Shown here: in pieces, positions 1 to 13,200 of the stretch | Numbering within the stretch: the first letter of the stretch is position 1 | Layout of the letters: each line of letters opens with the position of its first letter | Assembly: GCA_021442155.1 (NCBI GenBank) | Contig: CM038221.1 | Span: forward strand, 24,179,906-24,243,905 | From: Cymbidium sinense | Lineage: Eukaryota; Streptophyta; Magnoliopsida; Asparagales; Orchidaceae | Length of the DNA: 64,000 nt | Direction of reading: 5' to 3' | Made by a program: the position numbers and the translations under genes | Notes under the pieces: model-generated | Database searches by the model: none | What the model saw: only the letters and a program-made list of their open reading frames with translations | What the model was told of the DNA's origin: nothing

Positions 1-201
1 ATTATTTTTAAATTAATCTTATAAAATTAAATATTATTATTGCCTCGATATACATACTTAATTTAATAAATTTAATTGTGTTATATCAGGATATATTCTT
101 TATCTTAAATTCTTATTATTTTTACTTAACTTTCTTATTATTGTGATTTTTTTTGTTTGAAGTTTGTTCAAATTAAAATTAAATTTCTCATATTTGTCCA
201 T
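1..201. other. AT-rich flank, nothing recognised
   Basis: Low-complexity AT-rich DNA before the hAT terminus. No reading frame, RNA gene or repeat that I can name. Confidence 0.5.
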
Positions 202-231
202 TAGGGCTGTCAAAACAGTTCGTTGTTCGTG

Positions 232-375
232 AACAACTCGTGTTCGGCTCGAAAATTAGCTCGTGTTTGGCTCGTTCATTAAACTAACGAGCCAAACACG
301 AACAAAAAATTTCCGTTCGAATTCGAAACGAGCCGAACACGAATAGCGGAACTGTTCGCTCGTGTTCGGCTTGAT
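232..375. repeat. hAT subterminal repeats with a 16-bp hairpin
   Basis: At least five copies of the word CTCGTGTTYGGCTCG occur in alternating orientation between about 238 and 375. Two of them form a perfect inverted repeat: TCGTGTTTGGCTCGTT at 261-276 and its complement at 286-301, with a 9-nt loop. Clustered subterminal motifs of this kind are the usual transposase-binding sites in hAT elements; the binding role is inference. Confidence 0.7.
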
Positions 376-2130
376 AAGGCTTGAACCGCGCGCGGGCTGC
401 GGCGTGATTCCTCGATTGCGTTAAGCTATTACTTGGATATTTATGTTAGGCTATTTGACTTCTTCGAGCGATTCAAATTCCGTTGTTTTGCTTAAGTCTT
501 TCCGGTGTTTCAATAGCGTGTGATTCCAGCATTTGTGCCCTAGTTTTTCTGCCTCTAAGCCTCTAAGCCTCTCTGCCTCTGAGTTCTCCAATCTCCACTT
601 CTCTTCGTCCCTCAGCTTCGAGCATCCAAGCAATACGCACTCCACAATCCCTTCCTTCCGAGTCCTGCCTCTAGGATTTCTCTTGTTCTTGCATCACTGC
701 GTGGCGTCTCAAGCAAGTGGAGACTGTGGATTCGTGAATCTGATCCTCTGTGGATTTGTCCCTCTATCTCGTTCTCGCTTTTTTGAGTCGTCTAACGCTC
801 TGACTCTTCTTTGTATTTCTTTTACTTTTCAACTCTATTAACTGTTAATCTAGGATTAGTAGCAGTGCTCGACCCGCTCAGATATGTCACAGTCTCACAG
901 ATCTTTGTGGCCTTTCACCAATCTATGCTTATTGCGATTATGTACTATTTTTAGGAGCATGACTCCTCTATTGTATGGGAGCCTCTGTTGGTTGTGATTC
1001 TTGTGAATCTATGAGACTGTAATTTTGTTTAGTATTTACTGTTAGTGTTTAGTTTCAATGTGTTGCGTATTTGCGTTGTTCGTTTCATCTGGTTTCTTCA
1101 AAGTTCAAAGTAAGTTAGCCTTTACAGTCAAAGCAACAACAGCCAAGTAGGCAAGTAGACAACAATTCTAGAAAAAATAACAACAATATAAGTATATAAC
1201 AGTACCATTCATCAAAATATAGAACAGCCCACTAGAAGTAAAGATGATGCAAAAGAAAGCACTTAATTGTTCTAATTAAGCAATCCAAAAAAAAAAGTTC
1301 TAATCAAAGCAAAGAGGCTGTCAAAAAAAGAAACCATTTTAGGTCCACCGAAAAGTGAGAACATGCTGAACAACCAACCAAGTTACTAAAGTACCAAACC
1401 TGAAACCTGAAAGAATCAACAAAAGCAACTATCAATGACTAGATAGAAATAAAATAAAACACAATAATAAGCCAAAATCATTTGATGTCATAGCATAACA
1501 AATACTCAATCACATCTAACAGCCAATAGACTATCTATTCTAAGAAGTTGTAGACTTGTAGTTTTGTAGATTTAAAATAGCAAAACAGTAGTTAAATGAA
1601 AACAAAAAAACAAAAAAACAATATAGAATAATAGAATTAAGCTGAGCGTTAGGCGGTAGTGGGCGTGGGCGGTGTGTAGTGGACAATGGTGGCTGGATAA
1701 CATTGAATACTTGAATGAAAATATAGAGTTTTTTGCAGCTAATTGTAAGCTCTGCTAGTAATGCTTGAAGTATGCTTTATAACATCCTCCGAGCAAGAAA
1801 AGGATCATATATTCATATGCTTTTACTTTGATATTTGATGATTATTTATTGTTTCTATTTTTACCAAATTATTTTTGAAAAAAAAAATATGATTTAAATA
1901 ACCATTAGCGGGTTAACTAATTTTTTAATAATTTTCTTATTTCTATTATAATGAAGCTCACTCTCCTTCTATTATAAACGATATTCATCCTTGCAATTTT
2001 GATTATGCAAAACTTGGTTACAATGTATTATGTATATTCTAAACTCTGTTATATCTATGAATGCATTATTTTTTAACATATTTGTCATTTAATACATGAT
2101 GGTTGGAATTATTCATAGTTTACATACAAC

Positions 2131-3809
2131 ATATGTCATCATTTGAGCATTCCCAGTCTGCACCAACTAGTGAGGTATCACCAGTTGATATGGAACATTT
2201 GGAAGATAGTCATAATCAAGCATTTCAACAAATTATTGAGAGTACTAGCACTATACCAGAGGTGTAGGCTAAAAAATCTAGAAAGAGAAAGTCTAGTGTG
2301 TGGGAGTACTTTGTAGAGGTTAAAATTATGTCTAATGGTATTGTGATTCCTTGCTTGCAATGTATGTCTTGTGGAGTTAAGTTCCAAAAATAAAAAATAG
2401 GCATAAATTCACAACTTCTCAGACATGTCAAAGATTGTGATAAAATTAAATCAAAAGGTAAACAAGTTATTGATTTATCAGATAAAAGACAGAAGTGATT
2501 GAATTTCTCCCCAATTGATATTGCTAGTGAATTTGACATTTCTATTTTTCATGATCCTAAAAATTATGATCAAAGATAGGTTAGAGAAATTATTGCAAGG
2601 ATGATTATTGTCCATGAATATCCTTTTATGATGGTAGAGCACACTTAGTTCAATATCTTATTGAAATATTTGAATCTTAACTATGAAAGTGTGTCTAGAA
2701 ATACCATAAAAAATGATTGCATGCGGATTTATGATATTGAGAAAGAAAAACTTAAGACTTATCTTAGCGGTGTTTAGAGAGTTTTATTAACATTAAATTG
2801 TTGGACATCTAATCAGACAATAGGGTATATGTGTTTGACTATTCTTTTCATTGATTTATCATGGAAGATTCAAAAAAGGATTATTAATTTTATTGAACTT
2901 GACCCTCCTCATATTGGGACTTTCATCTGTGATGGTATATGTGACTGTTTGTTAGAATGAAATCTTCAGGATAAAGTCTCCACAATTACTCTTGATAATG
3001 TCGATAACAATGATGCAACTTGCCTTAGAAATAACTTTGATTCAAGAGAAAATTGCGCATTTTGTGGTCATTTTTTCATATTAGGTGTTGTGCACATATA
3101 TTGAATATAAATGATGGTTTGAAAGAAGTTCATGACATAATTTATAATATAAGAGAGTCATTTAAATATCTAAAAAAATCTTCTGCAAGGCTACACAAAT
3201 TTGTTAAGATTGCAAAATAGTTAGGTGTACCTACAACACGGTCTCTTTGTATTAATGTGCCAACACGTTAGAATTCAACTTATATGATGCTTGAGTCTTC
3301 TTTTATTTATCGTATTGTCTTAACTCATTATGCACTTAGAGATTCAAATTACAAGTGGGTATCACTAGATTCTTATTGGCTGAGGTATGAAAAAAATCAG
3401 AAAGTTCTTATCAATTTTTAATAATGTCATCAAATAATTTCTAGCACATTATATCCAACATCAAATATTTTTTTTGCCAACTGTAATGCATGTTAAGAAG
3501 CTTCTCTGGGAAGAATCTATATCTGAAGATGAGTATATGAGAAAAATGGACACAGTTATGAAAATAAAATTTGATAAATATTGGGGGGAGTGTAACCTAC
3601 TAATGTCTACTGTTGGAGTTCTTGATCCTCGTTTAAAGTTAAAATTCATTTCATTTACGTTTCCTAAGATCTATGAATCACATGAACTTGATTCTCAAAT
3701 TATATCTGTTGAGAAGACTCTTTGGGAAATACATGCAAAAAGAAAAAGAATGAGACAACTAAAAATTAAAGAAAATGTGAATAAAGAAATCAAAGATAGA
3801 ATTGTATAA
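2131..3809 (+). pseudogene. hAT transposase pseudogene (zf-BED, RICESLEEPER type)
   Basis: Conceptual translation in shifting frames recovers a hAT transposase. A BED-type zinc finger lies at about 2278-2450 (SSVWEYF, then CLQC, then LLRHVKDC). The central block is at about 2780-3130 (LNCWTSNQTIGYMCLTI, then ITLDNVDNND). A C-terminal stretch at 3474-3809 is still open for 111 codons (MHVKKLLWEESISEDEYM, VLDPRLKLKFI). Many in-frame stops and at least one frameshift interrupt it, and the C-terminal hAT dimerisation segment is missing after 3809. It cannot make a working transposase. BED-hAT proteins of the RICESLEEPER/DAYSLEEPER type are the closest family I recognise. Confidence 0.85.
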
Positions 3810-3850
3810 TACATTAAAGTTCTTTGAATTCTTAAAAACATAAATAGAAA

Positions 3851-4094
3851 GGGGAATTTACATACATACGACACAATTCTTATATCTTTACATATCTAAC
3901 ACCTAAACTTTAATTTTTATATATATATAACACCCCAATCTTCAATATCATATCAAAAGTACCATCATCACTTGCTTTTTAAAAGTGAAATACAACTTTT
4001 AAAGCATAGTAAAGTGTTAGATAAGTAAATATGTAACTTTAAGTATTAGATATGTAAATACATAAGATTTGTGTGGTATGTAAGTAAATCTTCC
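3851..4094. mobile_element. MULE-type MITE, copy 1
   Basis: About 244 bp with long terminal inverted repeats (left GGGGAATTTACATACATAC; right end complementary). It is flanked by a perfect 9-bp duplication, AAATAGAAA (3842-3850 and 4095-4103). A 9-bp target duplication is typical of Mutator-like elements. It has no coding capacity. Confidence 0.8.
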
Positions 4095-4189
4095 AAATAG
4101 AAAATACTGAAAAAAAGAATATACTTCAAGTAGGAACAAATAACCACTCTAGCTATGTTCTTATAGGTTATTAATTTATGAAATTTACC

Positions 4190-4300
<111 letters not shown>

Positions 4301-4499
4301 TTTAATGAATATCAATACATTTTCTATTTATGTAGGCCGAATGCATTTTAAAGAAAAGGATGCATATGAACAAGGCATGATGTGCAGCCTACTACACTGA
4401 TCAAATGATAAAGGATATTAGAAGATAATTGAAGTAAAAAAATATGATCAAGAAGCTTTGAAATTAACTAGCTACATATACAATCATGAATATTTTTTA

Positions 4500-4740
4500 G
4501 GAGATTTACATACATACCACACAATTCTTATGTATTTATATATCTAACACCTAAACTTTAATTTTTACATATAGAACATCATAATCTTCAATATCACATC
4601 AAAAATATCATTATTATTCACTTTTTAAAAGTGAAATGCACCTTTTTAAATATAGAAAAGTGCTAGATAAGTAAATATCTAACTTTAGGTGTTAGATATG
4701 TAAATACATAAGAATTGTGTGGTATGTATGTAAATCTCCC
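4500..4740. mobile_element. MULE-type MITE, copy 2
   Basis: Same family and length as the copy at 3851. Its terminal inverted repeats are better preserved: GGAGATTTACATACATACC at the left and the complement ending in TCTCCC at the right, extending inward about 60 bp. The flanks are a near-perfect 9-bp duplication (TATTTTTTA at 4491-4499, TATTTTTTT at 4741-4749). Confidence 0.8.
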
Positions 4741-4907
4741 TATTTTTTTAACATGATGAGAAAATATACTAATGTTATGGAATTGGTGAGACTAGACATC
4801 AATAGTTTTCCAACTTTATTTCTCTCTTGCAAGCATATATATGCAAAAAGAAATTTTAAAACATATGTTTAATTCTGTAAATTGGACAAGTCCAAATTTA
4901 GTGTTGC

Positions 4908-5102
4908 TTATAAATAGAAGAAAGCTAAATAGATTATTCTCATGACCAATGCGGCAGTGTACAGGATGAGTGACTTGCCCAGGATAGAGGCTACTAGAAC
5001 TGGTGACTTCACCAAATGCTGCTTGATATCTTCAAAAACATGTTGATTCAAATAATTAATTGATTTATTTTCTAATGCAATATTATAATTATAATACAAC
5101 AA
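4908..5102 (-). pseudogene. Ty3/gypsy RNase H fragment
   Basis: A short minus-strand frame reads FEDIKQHLVKSPVLVAS, then GKSLILYTAAL. This is the conserved start of the RNase H region that follows reverse transcriptase in Ty3/gypsy elements (usually FxxIKxYLxxPPVL...PLxLYxA). Only about 50 residues remain and no flanking LTR is visible. Confidence 0.65.
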
Positions 5103-5289
5103 AATGGTGACAGGCTATGGTGCATCAACCCCAATTTTGCAAAATTAGTCATCAAGATTTTAGGATTGGCTAACAATAATTCTAAGTGTGAGCTGAATTG
5201 ATGTGTCTTTGAGTAAATTAATAATTTATAAATTATAAATATATTAAATAATTTAAATCTTTTATATATTAATTATTTTTTATATTTTA

Positions 5290-5500
5290 GATTCATATAA
5301 AAAAGAGAAATTAATCAAATCAAAATACTAAAATGATGTAATTTTTATCAAGTATGATCAAACTTTACAAAAAAGATTCAACTTGAGAGATATTATTAAT
5401 CCAATTAATTTGGATTCAACTGATGAAAATTATGAGTGGATGATTAAAAAAATGAAAGATGCTACTAAACAACATTTTGGTGATAAGGATCTCCCTTAAA
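5290..5500 (+). pseudogene. hAT transposase C-terminal scrap (DUF659-like)
   Basis: The translation RFNLRDIINPINLDSTDEN, YEWMIKK, then HFGDKDLP resembles the tail of plant hAT transposases, where such acidic linkers follow the dimerisation block. It is preceded by a degenerate segment like the conserved NRL...QRLNDLVFIxYN. It is too short and broken to be functional, and assignment is by recognition only. Confidence 0.45.
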
Positions 5501-6097
5501 GATAAATTAAATAGGCTTCAGAAGAGATTGCTCAAAGATAATTTGCACAATTTAGCTGATCCAAAATAAAGGGATCATCAATGATGAGGTAAAAAATGAA
5601 ATTAATTCACAAGATGAAGAAGTGGTATTCAAAGATGAAGAAATTGTAGTTAAAGAATAAAAAGATTATGTAAATAAAAGAGAATAATGACTATTGAAGT
5701 GTTTAAACTTATTTTCAATTCATCATAATAAATTATTAGAAAATCTTAAGAATCTCATTCAACAAGTTTGCCCCTAAAATATGTCAAGTAAGATATATTC
5801 AACACATTTTTTTTTTATTTTATGACAAATTTTAAGTGATCTAATAAATATTTTATGTTTTATAATTATTAATAAATGTATTGATATATTCATAACTTTA
5901 TACAATTTATGAGTGTTTTATTAATAAAAGCACCACTTCATTCCGAGCTTTGAAAACGCTTGTACAAAAAGAGAGAGACACACTAAACAACACCTCACTA
6001 AATGCTTAACAATGGGTCATGCACCAAAAAGTTGTTCAACTCAAGAATGAATACACAAGGGGCTTCTTCATTTATTTAGATTGTGCATGTCATGTCA
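5500..6097. promoter_or_regulatory. AT-rich region downstream of BRP1, with possible poly(A) signal
   Basis: On the minus strand AATAAA (6076-6071) lies about 22 bp after the BRP1 stop codon and is a plausible polyadenylation signal. The rest of the stretch is AT-rich and shows no gene. Confidence 0.4.
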
Positions 6098-7217
6098 TCA
6101 ATCAAATGTTTGCTTGATTGTATGTAATATCATTACAACTGAGCAAACACACATTTTCTCAAAATTACAATGGAGCTCAATATCCTCATTAGGTATGTGA
6201 GGTACAAGCACACTGTCTCTGAAGAAATATGTTAATTTAGATTCAAACGAAGAACCGCTACCACCATTCATTAATGTGGTATCATCCTCAATCGTTGCGT
6301 CACAGTCGCACTCTACTGGTAAAAGTTCCATCTTCTCCAAAGCTTTACAACGGCATGGCATCCTCTTAAAACCATCATTATGACCTTCTTCAAGCTCAGT
6401 TTCACAATATAGTCTCCTACAATTTTCCTCCAAATTGGAACAACTTTCAGAAATGAAATATTTCCTAAATGAAGCTAAAATATTTAGAGAACATGATGTT
6501 ATAATGTCATGGACATCATCCACGCAGCAACATTCATTTGATTTCAAGTAAATGGAGATCATTTTATGAGCCATGACATTTACTGTATGCACGCAGTTTG
6601 AGCAACAGCTGTATAGGCATGAAACCTTGGAAATATTGTCATTCTCTTGGAGTGTAGAACTGGTAGCATCACCCAACTCATTAGGAATGCACCCCGTATG
6701 GTTTGAAGAAAGGGTGGCATCCAAACCATTGCATCTTTTGCTAGTTCCCCTTTCAAAAGACTTGGTAAATAACGTTTCGCAGTCTTGGTTGCATCCATTA
6801 TCCTTAAAACTGTGAGTACTTTCAGCCACTGCGAAACCAGGAATTTGGTCCACAGTGTGCAGTTTGTTGCCAACTGGAGAACCCTCAACTCTAGAAGGTT
6901 TACCTCCATAAGACAGTTCCTTAGAAGCCAAGGAAGGCTGACTGAAAGTATTCGGAACATCTGGCATCAAGCCAGCATCAGATTTAGTTAACATATAATC
7001 ACCAAAATCCTTACAGACGTCTGAAAATTCACAATTATTAGCAACAACTCCCTGGGAAGCAATGTCAGAAGCCATGTTGCAGCTTTTGTCAACAACTCGC
7101 ATGCTCAACTGATCATTAGCAACGTCAGCGCCCCCAGTATTTGTATCATCTGCTTGCAATCTCCCAACAACCACTGCATTGGAGTTTACATCTGCTATGT
7201 TATTATCTGCTTGTAAG
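6098..7217 (-). CDS. BRP1: BRP1 exon 6: C-terminal cysteine-rich tail
   Basis: Acceptor TTGTGCAG|C completes a serine codon split by the intron. The first half is a poorly conserved acidic stretch. The last 150 residues hold clustered cysteines (CLYSCCSNCVHTV, NECCCVDDVHD, MPCRCKALEK, ECDCDAT, CNFEKMCVCS) and the stop is at 6100-6098. The Cys clusters look metal-binding, but I know no defined domain for them. Confidence 0.85.
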
Positions 7218-10200
7218 CTGCACAAGCAATGAACAATAATCAGACGAAAACAAAATACAAAATTTAGAAATGCATATGCTAGTTTTACCAAAGAATAATA
7301 ACAGTGTCCAGAAAGATTTTGAGAGAAGACGCTAGAAAAATAGCAGAATACTAAAAAATTTTTTAGAAAAAACCAGTTAAATGATTTCACAAAGAGAAGA
7401 ATAACAAAAACATGGAGCTCCAAAATTTTTTATGGTTTCTTCTCAGCTGGAAAATGAAAAGTAAATTCATATTGATATAGTTCCAAAGAACCACCTCTGG
7501 AGCATGTAACCCCAGCTGTTCACCATGTCATCTAGATAAGCCACTTGAGACAAAACTCTGAGATAGCGGCATGTGTCTTTTCTGCCAAACAACTTCTCAC
7601 GTATTTGTCCAACCAAGAGCTCTAGTACCTTCCTAACATCAGTACATACTTCGCTCACTGATGTATAAAAGCCTCCATATGCCAATAAACCTACAGCAAT
7701 TAAGCCTCTCACAACATCAGGTGACTCCATATCGTTAACATTACAAGTGGTTGTTCCTGAGGCTCTCTTATCAGCTGAGCACTCCGTATGAATCACACAA
7801 GTATTAAAAGGCCAACGCTTCCATGGTCCACTTACATCAGTACAAGGACCTCCTTTTAATTTTGATGTCACCCAAACAAGCTCAGCAAATTGGGGGTATG
7901 TAAGAATCTGATATCCAAATGTTGCAATTGCTAAAATCAAGTTTCCCTTCAAACCTTTACTGGGTCTCGGAAATGAATCTTGCAAACCATAAGGCTGAGC
8001 GTGAAAAACAAATTCTCCTCTAGTTTGAGGTGAAACCCTACGGCTTTGTAGTTGGAAATTTTGGTCATTTATGCAAGAAGCTCCACTATTCGAAGCAATT
8101 CGTTCCAACTCTAATGATGTGTTGTTTGAAATAATGGCATTTTTATCACTTGCTTCTTGAACTTGTACTTCTTCAGTGACTACCTCATGGTGTGAACTTT
8201 GTTTATGAGCTTCTGAATTAATATCGACATGCGGGCTCTTATTCATATAACTAGAATGTCTCATATGAGTTCTTTCATGCATGAGTTTAAGATAATGCTG
8301 GATTAGGTCATATGATAGTTTTTCTGCAGCTGAATTGATTACTCGCTCAAGATCAAGCTTCCCATCTACATGGAGAAAAAATCTGGGTATCGTGCAATCT
8401 GTTAGAGTAGAATCAGTATGAGCATGCACATCCCTTGAAAAGAAACGCATTAACCCAAGAGGAAGGTCAGCCTTTTCCACTTCACAAGTAGCCTGCAGAG
8501 CAATAAAGCAAGACCAATTAGTGCATGATTCATGAAACACGCATTACAGCTATAACACCTAAAACTACAATAGTGGATCACTAATCAACATCAAAGAAAG
8601 AAAAAGTGATTATCAAAAAATATGAGCTCAAGTGGAATTGAAAAGTGTTGCATTACGCCACCCACACCCTCAAACCCCAAGAAGCACGCATAAAAGACAA
8701 TACGACAACGACACTGAAAAGAGTTAGAAGAGGTATTGATGTACAGGCAGCAATTATTATCGATAACAGGAATGAAATTGAAGTACATCTTAATGATCCG
8801 TGCAAATTAAAGTCATTCCAAATGACAAGAAAAATAAGCATCAAAAGCACAAACATGCAAAAAAAAATTATCAAAGATTATAAATCTATTTGAATAACAC
8901 TCTTCTAGGTTCCATGTAACATGAGAAACAAATATAGCAAATAGTAAAGCACCACCACAATAAGGAGAATTTTACTTAATAAAACAAACAAGAAATTTTC
9001 CCAACAAGAAGATCCACAAGATCAGACACTAAAAAATGTACAAAGAAACATATAACATGGAAGGAATACAACTAAATCAGTAATAGCATAAAAGTTTCAT
9101 AAAGCTGCAGTTACTAGTATAGCATCATTATCACATAATATTCTGGAAACCACAGTGAACGCTTCAATAGTTTCAATGGTAAATAAAGCATATGCAGAGA
9201 AAATATAATATCGAGCCCATAACTCACAGGAAAACAACATAAAAACTGAATACCACGTCTGAAAGAATCGAGGTTTGAAATTTCTGTTGGCAAATATATT
9301 GTATACATCATCGAAAACAGAACTACCTTCATTTTGCGATGTGGACATGAAAGGAGATTCCTTGATTCAGTGGTTGATAAATAACAAACATAAATAGCAT
9401 TTTCATATATGTAATTATAAAAGGCAGTAACAAATCATCCACTCTAATTATCTATTATAAACTTAAATTTACATAAATTAGTTATGCCAAGCAGTCATGC
9501 ATCTTCAGAAAATACATGAAAACAAAGTGATTCCAGAATGCAACTCAGGCAAGGGAACATAAGCTGCAGTACGAGATATGAATCCCATTGAGTGAGTTGG
9601 CAATTCTCAATACTAGTTCAGCACACAGGGACCCCAGCTTCATAATAATACATGCAAAAAACTGTCAATTGAAGCATGAAACAAACCATAGTTACTGATT
9701 GCTCAGGAAAAACAGTTAGAAAATCTCAGTCATATTAGGATGTCAGGAGTTTAACTATTTGTGAGGCAGATTGATTTTTTTTATTCAACCAAAATTCTCC
9801 TTAACATAGATAATAAGTTTTATTTAGATCTGAATTCTACTTTTTATAGACGCAAGCATCTATAGTTAATCACCCCTCTTATCGCAATAGGAGGGAATTC
9901 TCAATTAAGGTTGGATTTAAATATTGATCCCTGGTGTAAATCAGTGCTTAGTGATGTGGTGTGGATGACTGTTGGGGTAAAGAAGAGTAATCCCGATCAA
10001 GACTCACAGTTCCGTCAACCCCGGATTACTATTATTCTAGTTTACCAATATCAGAGGGATATTAGTTGTAATGTCTAGGAAATCTCATTAGCAATCATGA
10101 GTTGCCTTATCCCAAGAATCCCGACTATACTAGAGTTATTATGCAAGTGTTTGTTAAATTATTTAATTCAAACTTAGTTTGTAAGTTTGCTCGATTATTT

Positions 10201-13200
10201 AGTCTTATGACTTAGTCCTTTGGACAAAATGATATGAGAATTTTTATCAATTCTATAGGGTCATTATTAAATGAAGTCTGCATTGTAGACATAAACTAGG
10301 CTTACATGCATTGGAATTCCCTGTATTTAGGTGATTGAAGTCTGCCATGCAGACATTCATGGGGCTTACATCTAGTGGAATGCTGTGTTTGAATGTGATT
10401 GAAGTCTGCCTGCAAAAAAAACACAGGCTTATATTCTTGGAATACCATGTTATTAAATATGAATTCCATTTTTATGAACATGAATTAGTCATACATTCAT
10501 TGGAATATTTGTACTAAATATGAGGTCCGTCTTGCGAACAAATACTTGAGCTTACATCCATTGGAATGCCATAATGAATTGTGTGAAGTCCACCTTGTGG
10601 AATGAATTGGGCTTACATCCATTGGAATGTCATATTGAATGTAACTGATTTTATGAATACATGTATTGGACTACATCCCTTTGAAATGCCATGATTTGAC
10701 TGATGTCTGCCTTGCAAACATATATTGGACTTACACTTATTAGAAAGCCGAATTTTATTACTTTTAGACACATGAGTTAATCTTATACTTATTTGAATGT
10801 CTAGATTAACTATGTGGCCCACCTTATGGACAAATGACTGGGCATACATCCATTGAAATGCCTAGATTTAATGAATGGGCTTACATCTCTTGGAAAGCCA
10901 TTCATGTGAATGGTGTTTGCCTTGCAAACACATATTAGACTTACATATATTAGAAAGCCAAATTTAAATGTAGCAATTTTAGACTCATATGCTGACCTTA
11001 CATTCCTTTGGACATAATTAAAATGATTCAATCTTAATTTTATGGTGCAGAATGTTGGCTAATAAAATAGAAGCATAAGACTAAGTTAAATGTTACAGAG
11101 ATGAGGATGCTCAGGTGGATGAGTGGCTTTACTCTTAGAGATAAAATGCGAAATGAGTATGTTCAGAAAAAATTGGAGTATCTGGCGATAAGATTAGAGA
11201 GAGTCGCTTTTTTGGTGGTTTGGCCACATAAAGCGTCGGCCGTCCGATGACTTAGGAGAATAGATGCATTAGATTTGTCTTATGTTAAGAAAGGTAGGTA
11301 GACCTAAAAGACTTGGTTAAGATGTATAAAAAATGACCTTAGTATACTTGAATTAAATGAGAATTTGACACATAATATGATACTGAGACGAAGGATTCAT
11401 ATAACAATTGGGATAAAAGCTTGTTGTTGTTGTTGTAGTAATCTTAATTTTATGTTTTAGGATAAATCTTTGATTTATTACCATTTAAGTTTCAAATAAA
11501 TCTTTCATTCAATTTTCTTTAATATTTGAGATGAATCTTCAATTCAATCTCATTTTTATGTTTGAGATGGATTTTTGATTCAATCTCATTCTATGTTTGA
11601 GGTGAATCTTTGACTCCAATTTCATTTTATATTTAAGACAAATCTTTCCTTTTATGTTTGACATGAATCTTTGAATCAATCTTATCTGCATTTTGAGATG
11701 AATCTTAGGTTCAATCTCATTTGTGTTTGAGATGAATATTTGGTCAATCTCTCTTGTTTGATATAAATTTTTATTTTTAATTTTCTTTTGTTCGAGATAA
11801 ATCCTTGATTAAATCTCTTTTGTTGCACAACACTTAGGCGCTTTCAATAAGTTGTGCTTAATTATTGAATAATTAATAATCATTTATAGTAGTGCTTATG
11901 CAAATATTTTTATTTCAAAAGTTAAAATTTTGGGAATTTTATAAAAATCATATGTAAATGAAAATGATTTTTAATTTATACATATGTTAAAAATTCATCG
12001 AGGAATTGAATGACTTAGATTTAAGTCCTTAATTTATGATTTTGATTAAATTATATTATTTTAATATGAGAAAGGATTATATGAGTGATTCACTCTAGTT
12101 GTTAAAATTGTAAGTTAGATTTATTTAACATTTCAAACTTTTTTATTCTAATTTTTGATTTGATGTAAGAATTAAGATTCAATTATTTCAACAAAATTTC
12201 AGCAACATAACGACTTAACAATATTGTCATTTTGTGAAATTTAGCGTGATCAACGCTCTTCTCCCTTGCTCTGGACCAGAGATCGGTGAAGAGAACATAT
12301 TTGTCTCGCACCGAACCCATGATCGACAGTGGAGACATTCAATTTATTCCCGGCTAAACCCAAGATGCATGAGTCTTCAATTAAACCTGTGGCTAATTAA
12401 TTTAAATAATTTTAAATTTGGCAAATGACAACTTAGTAATGCTGAAATTTTGTGAATTAGCATGCTTGCACTCTTCTCTCCCAAGATCGAGGATAGATAT
12501 CATCGTAAATTTCCTGGTTGGACCCAAAATCGACAGGAGCAAGTCTTCAATTTTTCACGGACCTGTAAATAATAAATTTTTTAATAAAAAATTTATTATT
12601 TAAATAGCCATTTTGCCTGAAAGCTTCAAGATACCCAAAATGCCCTTCAATTTTTCTTTAAGAGGGTCAGCTAGGGCTCAATTACACACCAAAAGGTCGG
12701 TTGGCCAGGTTTCACATGAGAAGGGAGGCGCGACACATTGCGACAATGGCTAGAGCTTTTATTGGCTAAGAGGGAGTCGGCTAGGGCCTCAATCGGCGAA
12801 GGGAGAGTTGGCTTGGTCTCTTCTCTCTCTCTCTCTCTTTCATTCAGATGCATGTGTATGAGGTAGGTTCGACGACCCCTTCCTCCTCTTATAGGAGACC
12901 AAGTTTTCAACCGTTCGCACCTCTTCTCTCCCTCTCCCCATGAAGTTTTTTGATGACATGGAGCCGGTAGTTGCTAGGTGCAATTTAGGAGCATTATTAG
13001 AAAAAAAAAGATTGTAAAACCATCAACAGCATACTATAAAAAACTGCATATTTGAAAAGGGGGGGAAAGAGTTATGGAATCAATGTAAATCATTATTCAA
13101 AGCATTTAACTTTTGTTAAAATAGAAATGTACTGAAAATTATGAAAACTAATAATTGCTAAGCAAGCAAGTTAAAAAGGTGCAAAAATAACAGAAAAAAA

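Larger units (their letters stand above)
202..3809 (+). mobile_element. Decayed hAT-superfamily DNA transposon (left part)
   Basis: It begins with TAGGGCTGTCAAAAC, a typical hAT-type terminus, followed by about 170 bp of subterminal repeats. A long non-coding leader (about 430-2100) contains pyrimidine-rich stretches such as the repeated CTCTAAGCCT near 550-585. A BED-finger transposase relic follows at 2131-3809. No matching right terminus was found before 6 kb, so the element is probably truncated or broken up by the MITEs that follow. Superfamily is confident from the transposase; the exact outer boundary is inferred. Confidence 0.7.

Noticed and set aside
533..841. 102-codon ORF in the hAT leader
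   Set aside because: Pyrimidine-rich leader of a decayed transposon, with low-complexity Ser/Leu composition.
9097..9348. Minus-strand open frame in BRP1 intron 4 as an extra exon
   Set aside because: Exons 4 and 5 join perfectly without it (TIL-ATCEV), and the peptide has no counterpart in the family as I know it.
10274..11013. Hairpin arrays as CRISPR
   Set aside because: This is a plant nuclear region, and units are diverged throughout with no constant repeat alternating with unique spacers.
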